6,470 bases of DNA from Desulfocapsa sp. (GTDB lineage Bacteria; Desulfobacterota; Desulfobulbia; Desulfobulbales; Desulfocapsaceae), in the NCBI GenBank assembly GCA_029934915.1, contig JAOZLI010000154.1:1-6470 (forward strand), in the 5' to 3' direction. Shown one piece after another: positions 1 through 3,755 of the stretch. The notes beneath the pieces are model-generated. The model was given only the letters and a program-made list of their open reading frames with translations. It was not told the DNA's origin and did not search any database. Made by a program: the position numbers and the translations under genes. Each line of letters opens with the position of its first letter. Within the stretch, counting starts at the first letter, position 1.

Positions 1-36
1 AAGGAAAAAACTTCAAGCGGTCGTCTTTTATTCCGA

Positions 37-73
37 TCGACATTCGACATTCCTTGTTCGACATTCGATATTC
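37..73. repeat. Two copies of a 16-bp direct repeat, intergenic
   Basis: TCGACATTCGACATTC (37-52) and TCGACATTCGATATTC (58-73) differ at one base and sit 21 bp apart. Each copy is itself a near-tandem of TCGAYATTC. On the minus strand, which is downstream of the PilZ operon, this reads GAATATCGAATGTCGA, a low-complexity style I recall from intergenic regions of Desulfobacterota and some other environmental genomes. It lies outside any coding region. No stem followed by a T-run is present, so it is not an obvious terminator. More copies may lie beyond the left edge. Confidence 0.6.
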
Positions 74-86
74 TCTTTTTAAAACC

Positions 87-764
87 CTAACCAGCAGTCT
101 CTATCTTTTCCCGAAGTCTCGTTCGCTGTTCCTGTAAACAAAAGGAGATTATATCGTCACGCTGCTTAGGGGTTAAGCTGTCAAAGTGGAAAGCAACCTG
201 GAAACGACCCTTTCTCAGGCGTTTCTTTCGTACGACATGGCCCAGGCAGGATACCGATGTCTTCCCGTCTGCAAGCGTTAAGGTTATATCGATTTTATGA
301 TTATTTTTAGGAGCTTCTGGTAGCAGTGCGAGTATTCCGCTACCTGACATGTCAAGGGTGCGACCTGTGATCATCCATGATTGATTTACACCATCCTTGG
401 GTGGTGGGTCGTAGCTGGCAATCAGTGTGACACTGGTATCCACCCTGAAATATTCACGCAGGCTTTCAAGCTTGATGCTTTGTTTTGCCACAAGTTCCAG
501 GGTACGGTCATCTCTGATCTTAACAACTTGAGCGCTAAATGAGACTGGATCTTTTGCAGCCCTGATGGTGACGGGACAGGTTGTTTTAGTGTCGATATTA
601 GCAGGTAGTTTTTTTGGTGGAAAAGCCAGGAAAAATCCAGGGGCATGCGACTCCTTATAGATGCAGTTAAGGCGTACGTTTTTCCCATCTGTGCAGGTAA
701 TGTCAATCTGGCTTGATTCGCTGTCAACCAGGTTTTTAATTATATCTGTAATTGCTGCTGTCAC
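87..764 (-). CDS. PilZ domain protein, second gene of a tandem pair
   Basis: This 225-residue soluble protein is a probable cyclic-di-GMP receptor. Its C-terminal half is a PilZ domain (about 101-215) with both ligand-binding motifs: RxxxR as REYFR at 103-107 and DxSxxG as DMSGSG at 138-143. The domain ends with the usual VAFHFDSL strand and a helix rich in Arg and Glu. Residues about 15-98 form a beta-rich N-terminal domain of the kind found before PilZ in YcgR-like proteins; that subfamily is inferred, not recognised. No signal peptide or membrane segment is visible. The start is GTG (762-764), preceded by GGGAG seven bases upstream, and it shares one base with the stop of the upstream PilZ gene, so coupled translation is likely. 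By family, the role would be c-di-GMP control of motility, adhesion or polysaccharide; the partner cannot be told from the sequence. The gene ends in TAG at 87-89. Confidence 0.9.
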   Translation of the reverse strand: MTAAITDIIKNLVDSESSQIDITCTDGKNVRLNCIYKESHAPGFFLAFPPKKLPANIDTKTTCPVTIRAAKDPVSFSAQVVKIRDDRTLELVAKQSIKLESLREYFRVDTSVTLIASYDPPPKDGVNQSWMITGRTLDMSGSGILALLPEAPKNNHKIDITLTLADGKTSVSCLGHVVRKKRLRKGRFQVAFHFDSLTPKQRDDIISFCLQEQRTRLREKIETAG

Positions 765-1465
765 TAAAACGCTCCCGTACCGTTTTTGATCTTTACCTTT
801 AAACGAAGGAGTCGACGCTGTGCAATAAGACAGCAGCCAATAATGGAGTCACGGTCTTCGTCATCGATATCATCGAAATGATATGCGGCATCCCAGAGTT
901 TTTCAGTAAGTTGTGTTATTCGAACGGGGGAGGCCAGGATGCTGACAATACAGGGCACAGCTGTGGGCAGGGACAGTTCGACCCGGATTTGTTTGTTTTC
1001 AGGAGGAGGGGATGTGAAACTTGCGCGTAAACCGGAACCACTTAAATCAACGGTGGTACCCGTTAGTTTCCATTTCGACTCTTCGGTACCAAACGCTTCC
1101 GGGACAACGGATCGTAAAAGGATGGGGAGCGTGCAGTCTACCCGAAAAAATTCACGCATCTGCTCATGACTGATGGTTTTTTGTACAACCATGTCAAGGG
1201 TTTGACCGTTCAGTATTTCTATTATATTTGCTTCAATGGAAGCAATCTGGCCTGCAAGATCAATGGTGATAATAACAGACGCATTGTTATCAATACGATC
1301 CACTGGCAGGGTGCCAGGAGTGAAAATGAGTGAAAAGTGAGGTGCTTTTGTTTTTTGCAAAACACAGCTAACCCGTAGTCTTTCTTCGGTATCTATCACA
1401 GGGAGGAAGACCCTGACCGGTTTGTTTTCTGGGATTTTGTCTATAAAATCATTATGTTCAGACAC
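764..1465 (-). CDS. PilZ domain protein, first gene of a tandem pair
   Basis: This 233-residue paralogue of the following gene has the same plan. A beta-rich N-terminal domain (about 15-98) is followed by a PilZ domain carrying REFFR at 104-108 and DLSGSG at 140-145, the two c-di-GMP contact motifs. The region before PilZ shares short landmarks with its neighbour, including the LP...ID turn and the TLxxVxKxI segment, so the pair looks like an old tandem duplication that has diverged widely. I place the start at GTG 1463-1465 because GGAGG lies six bases upstream (1472-1476). A TTG at 1484-1486 would add seven residues (start MRKRRQL), but no Shine-Dalgarno sequence precedes it. With the GTG start the motif positions match the neighbour within one to two residues. 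The gene is led by a sigma70-like promoter and is the first gene of the operon. Its stop TAG overlaps the next start. Confidence 0.9.
   Translation of the reverse strand: MSEHNDFIDKIPENKPVRVFLPVIDTEERLRVSCVLQKTKAPHFSLIFTPGTLPVDRIDNNASVIITIDLAGQIASIEANIIEILNGQTLDMVVQKTISHEQMREFFRVDCTLPILLRSVVPEAFGTEESKWKLTGTTVDLSGSGLRASFTSPPPENKQIRVELSLPTAVPCIVSILASPVRITQLTEKLWDAAYHFDDIDDEDRDSIIGCCLIAQRRLLRLKVKIKNGTGAF
772..776 (-). promoter_or_regulatory. Ribosome binding site for the second PilZ gene
   Basis: GGGAG on the minus strand lies inside the end of the upstream gene, seven bases before GTG 764-762. It supports a GTG start that overlaps the preceding TAG stop. Confidence 0.6.
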
Positions 1466-1471
1466 TAACTG

Positions 1472-1476
1472 CCTCC
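1472..1476 (-). promoter_or_regulatory. Ribosome binding site that sets the first PilZ start
   Basis: GGAGG on the minus strand lies six bases before GTG 1465-1463. It argues for this start over the TTG at 1486. Just upstream in the leader is a perfect 10-bp palindrome, CTTGCGCAAG (1478-1487), of unknown meaning. Confidence 0.7.
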
Positions 1477-1519
1477 GCTTGCGCAAGATGGAAAATATTT
1501 ACTATGATTCACGTAGGTT

Positions 1520-1548
1520 ATTTTATCATCAATAAAACCTGCTGGCAA
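1520..1548 (-). promoter_or_regulatory. Sigma70-like promoter for the PilZ operon
   Basis: Read on the minus strand, the -35 is TTGCCA (1543-1548), matching TTGACA at 5 of 6, and the -10 is TAAAAT (1520-1525), matching TATAAT at 5 of 6. The spacer is exactly 17 bp. Transcription would start near 1513, giving a leader of about 48 bases before the GTG start. Confidence 0.6.
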
Positions 1549-1556
1549 GAAAGCTG

Positions 1557-1584
1557 CAAAAAAATATTCACTGAAACCTCAGTG
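1557..1584 (-). terminator. Weak leftward terminator-like hairpin
   Basis: On the minus strand, CACTGA-GGTT-TCAGTG (1584-1569) forms a perfect 6-bp stem with a 4-base loop, followed by AATA and a run of seven T (1564-1558). The shape is that of an intrinsic terminator, but the stem is short and not GC-rich. It lies just upstream of the PilZ promoter and no minus-strand gene precedes it. If real, it would stop antisense transcripts coming from the rsmE side. Confidence 0.3.
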
Positions 1585-1609
1585 GCTGCCCTTTTCAATT
1601 GGAGTTGAT

Positions 1610-1637
1610 TTGTGGTGGATTCGCGTGTATCTATAAG
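1610..1637 (+). promoter_or_regulatory. Possible promoter for rsmE
   Basis: TTGTGG (1610-1615) and TATAAG (1632-1637, 5 of 6 to TATAAT) are 16 bp apart and end about 30 bp before the rsmE start. The -35 is poor, so this is only the best candidate in the divergent region. Confidence 0.3.
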
Positions 1638-1668
1638 TAAATAATTAAATTGTAAAGGCTTTCAATCT

Positions 1669-2424
1669 ATGAATATCATACTTCTTGAAAAAAATGAAGT
1701 AAGTCAGGATCATGTCCTGTTAGACGATCACCGCGCCAAACATATTGTAAAAGTGTTAAAGAGTCAGGTGGGTGATGTGCTGCGCATTGGAATGCTTGAT
1801 GGGGACGTGGGAGAGGGACGGGTTGAATCTCTCCAGCCCAAATTTCCATTTGCAGTGGAGCTTAGCGTTACATTGACTGTGAGTCCTTTGTCGTCTCCTG
1901 TCATAGATCTGTTACTGGCTTTACCCCGTCCTATTATGCTTAAACGTATCCTTAGTCAGGTGACAAGCCTTGGCGTTGGCAGGATTTATATCATAAATGC
2001 AAACCGGGTGGAAAAAAGTTTTTGGGAGGCTGGGATTCTTGAACCTGATGAGTACAGGTCTCATTTAATTCAGGGGCTGGAGCAGGCCGTTGATACCCGC
2101 TTGCCGGATATTCAGATAAGGCAACGTTTTCGACCATTTATTGAAGACGAGTTTCCGCAAATAGCCAGGGACTACGAGCATCTTTTACTGGCGCATCCAG
2201 ACGGAAAAGGGTCGCTTGCGAAATCCATGGGGGATGCTGCCGGGCGTGTTTTGTATGCAGTGGGCCCGGAGGGTGGCTGGGTTGATTTTGAGGTGGAGAA
2301 ATTCAGCCAGCGAGGTATGCAGACCTTTTCCATGGGAGAGCGAATCCTCAAGGTAGATACAGCAACAATAGCAATTCATAGCAGAATTATGCAGCAATTC
2401 GAGAGGAACGGTTGTGCAGGATAG
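1669..2424 (+). CDS. rsmE: 16S rRNA (uracil-1498-N3)-methyltransferase RsmE
   Basis: The enzyme transfers a methyl group from S-adenosylmethionine to N3 of U1498 in 16S rRNA, near the decoding centre of the 30S subunit. The 251-residue length fits the family (about 240-250). Residues 1 to about 72 form the N-terminal PUA-like RNA-binding domain, with the typical HRAKHIVKVLK segment near 21-31. The rest is the SPOUT methyltransferase: the ALPRPIMLKRILSQVTSLGV helix region, the GPEGGW loop at 199-204 and the knot segment GERILKVDTAT at 223-233. The last corresponds to the more common GPRILRTETA of the family, so Lys-Val-Asp replaces Arg-Thr-Glu. The start is ATG with AAAGG ten bases upstream, a modest site. 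The 3' end overlaps the next plus-strand gene by 11 bases, which suggests coupled translation. It is a housekeeping gene and its neighbours do not share its pathway. Confidence 0.95.
   Translation: MNIILLEKNEVSQDHVLLDDHRAKHIVKVLKSQVGDVLRIGMLDGDVGEGRVESLQPKFPFAVELSVTLTVSPLSSPVIDLLLALPRPIMLKRILSQVTSLGVGRIYIINANRVEKSFWEAGILEPDEYRSHLIQGLEQAVDTRLPDIQIRQRFRPFIEDEFPQIARDYEHLLLAHPDGKGSLAKSMGDAAGRVLYAVGPEGGWVDFEVEKFSQRGMQTFSMGERILKVDTATIAIHSRIMQQFERNGCAG
2402..2406 (+). promoter_or_regulatory. Ribosome binding site for the arginine-rich gene
   Basis: AGAGG lies inside the end of rsmE, seven bases before GTG 2414-2416. It supports the GTG start and the 11-base overlap. Confidence 0.5.
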
Positions 2425-2686
2425 GGATAAAACAGAGCGGCGAACGATCGCAGAAGAAAGAAGAGGGGAGACTGACAGGCGGTTAGTTAATGAACGTCGG
2501 TTTGATTTTCGTGAGGCTCATCCACCCGCTAGACGTTCTGTCAAAGCATGGATGCGATCTCTTACCAATGCAAGGTTGGGAGTCGATCGTCGTAAGAAAG
2601 AAGATCGACGAATCTTTGACAAGCGAAGATCCCAGGATTTACGATCGCTGCTTACTCCTGAAGAACTTGCTGATCTTTTGAAATAG
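2414..2686 (+). CDS. Small arginine-rich protein with acid-Arg-Arg repeats
   Basis: I do not recognise a named family. The product is 90 residues with 21 Arg and 6 Lys against 18 Asp/Glu, a net charge of about +9. Arg-Arg pairs fall at 9, 16, 22, 28, 40, 59, 65 and 71, mostly six residues apart, and six of the eight are preceded by Asp or Glu (ERR or DRR). A less charged centre (about 34-57, with Trp46) separates two repeat blocks, and the C-terminus LTPEELADLLK looks like a short amphipathic helix. There is no signal peptide, membrane segment or cysteine. It starts with GTG inside the end of rsmE, in another frame, with AGAGG seven bases upstream. The last 35 bases overlap the convergent transporter gene. 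The periodic sequence and the gene overlap argue that it is real. Binding to RNA or another polyanion is possible, but nothing shows it. Confidence 0.75.
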   Translation: MQDRDKTERRTIAEERRGETDRRLVNERRFDFREAHPPARRSVKAWMRSLTNARLGVDRRKKEDRRIFDKRRSQDLRSLLTPEELADLLK

Positions 2687-3575
2687 TACAGGCCTTCTTG
2701 CGTCTAACGCGTAGTATGATTCCCTCGGTAGCGTAGACAAACAAGCCCAGCCAGACCAGAGCAAATCCCGCCATCTGTTGCCGCGGAAATGCTTCATTAA
2801 AAACAAATACGCCTATGCATAACTGGAGCGTGGGTGCCAGATATTGGACGATTCCCAGGGTGGAAAGTGGGATTCTGTGTGCCGCATAGCCAAAGAGCAA
2901 AAGTGGTAGTGATGTTATGATCCCTGTTCCTGCAAGAAGAAGTCTTCCCGATGTGTCCTGATGCACAAAATCCGATTGTCCATGCAGGGAAAGATAGAGT
3001 AAAATAATAAGAGCCGGAATGGCAAGCATGGACGTTTCCAGGCAGAGCCCCTCAAGGGAAGGCATAGGGATTATTTTTCGAAGCAGGCCATAAAATCCAA
3101 AACTAAACGCCAGAATGAGTGCAATCCAGGGGAATTCCCCGTAAAAGAAGGTGAGATAACAGACACCCGACAGGGCAAACAGCACTGCAATCCATTGACC
3201 GATTCGTAAGCGTTCCTTTAAGAAGATCATGCCGAGAAGGACATTGACCAGTGGGTTAATATAATAGCCAAGACTGGACTCAATGATAAAATCACAGTTA
3301 ACCGCCCATATATAAGTGATCCAGTTGATGGAGATCAGGACAGATGTCAAAACAAAGGGTAGGACGACTTTTTTGTCCCGCAGGCTATGAAGCAATTTTC
3401 CCGCTTTTTTACTTATTAGCAGTAGTAAAAGAGTTGCCACAACCGACCATAAAATCCTGTGACTGAGGATCTCGATTGGAGTTGCAGAGCCAAGTGCCTT
3501 TAGATAGAGGGGGAGGAAACCCCATATTGTAAATGCGGCTACTGCGGCAAGAAGGCCTTTCGTGTTTTCCTGCAT
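2652..3575 (-). CDS. rarD: EamA family transporter of the RarD type
   Basis: This inner-membrane permease of the drug/metabolite transporter superfamily has 307 residues, the normal RarD length. Ten hydrophobic helices can be picked out, at about 7-27, 36-54, 72-92, 100-117, 126-143, 149-165, 178-196, 212-231, 237-259 and 265-285, arranged as two EamA repeats. RarD landmarks are the first-helix IWGFLPLY (17-24), SHRILWS (38-44), LGYYINPLVNVLLG (102-115) with FLKERL after it, FGFYGLLRK (159-167) and LPLLLFGYAAHRIPLSTLG (223-241) leading into QYLAPTLQ (244-251). The name comes from a chloramphenicol-resistance phenotype in Pseudomonas; the natural substrate of most members is unknown, so drug resistance should not be assumed. 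The start is ATG 3573-3575 with only a weak GGAAAG upstream. The basic tail after the last helix contains the 35-bp overlap with the convergent arginine-rich gene. Confidence 0.92.
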   Translation of the reverse strand: MQENTKGLLAAVAAFTIWGFLPLYLKALGSATPIEILSHRILWSVVATLLLLLISKKAGKLLHSLRDKKVVLPFVLTSVLISINWITYIWAVNCDFIIESSLGYYINPLVNVLLGMIFLKERLRIGQWIAVLFALSGVCYLTFFYGEFPWIALILAFSFGFYGLLRKIIPMPSLEGLCLETSMLAIPALIILLYLSLHGQSDFVHQDTSGRLLLAGTGIITSLPLLLFGYAAHRIPLSTLGIVQYLAPTLQLCIGVFVFNEAFPRQQMAGFALVWLGLFVYATEGIILRVRRKKACTISKDQQVLQE

Positions 3576-3755
3576 TGTCTGTTGCTTTCCGTTTTATAAA
3601 TGTATTGTGATTGTTCTGGTCTAAAATTCTCTTGACTTCTAAACTGATAATAGCAGAAAATATCAAAGGAATTTACAATTTATGATGTTGTGCGACAGGT
3701 AATTCATTTTGTTTGGGTATATTTAGCTTTTTTATTCCTATTTGGGACTCAATTG

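Noticed and set aside
939..1169. 76-codon plus-strand frame antisense to the first PilZ gene
   Set aside because: It lies wholly inside a gene with intact PilZ motifs on the other strand, has no ribosome site of note, and its product resembles no domain.
2700..2710. GCGT-CTA-ACGC hairpin near the convergent gene ends
   Set aside because: The stem is only 4 bp with a 3-base loop and no T-run, and it lies inside rarD; too weak to call a terminator.
3593..3623. Possible rarD promoter on the minus strand (TAGACC, 19 bp, TATAAA)
   Set aside because: The -35 matches only 4 of 6, the spacer is long, and the start point would leave almost no room for a ribosome site.
3409..3666. 85-codon minus-strand frame overlapping the rarD start
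   Set aside because: It covers the first rarD helices in another frame, and the rarD frame carries clear family motifs.
3718..3723. TATATT as a -10 element for the kinase
   Set aside because: No acceptable -35 lies 16-18 bp upstream and the extended -10 TG is out of register by one base; the region is simply AT-rich.
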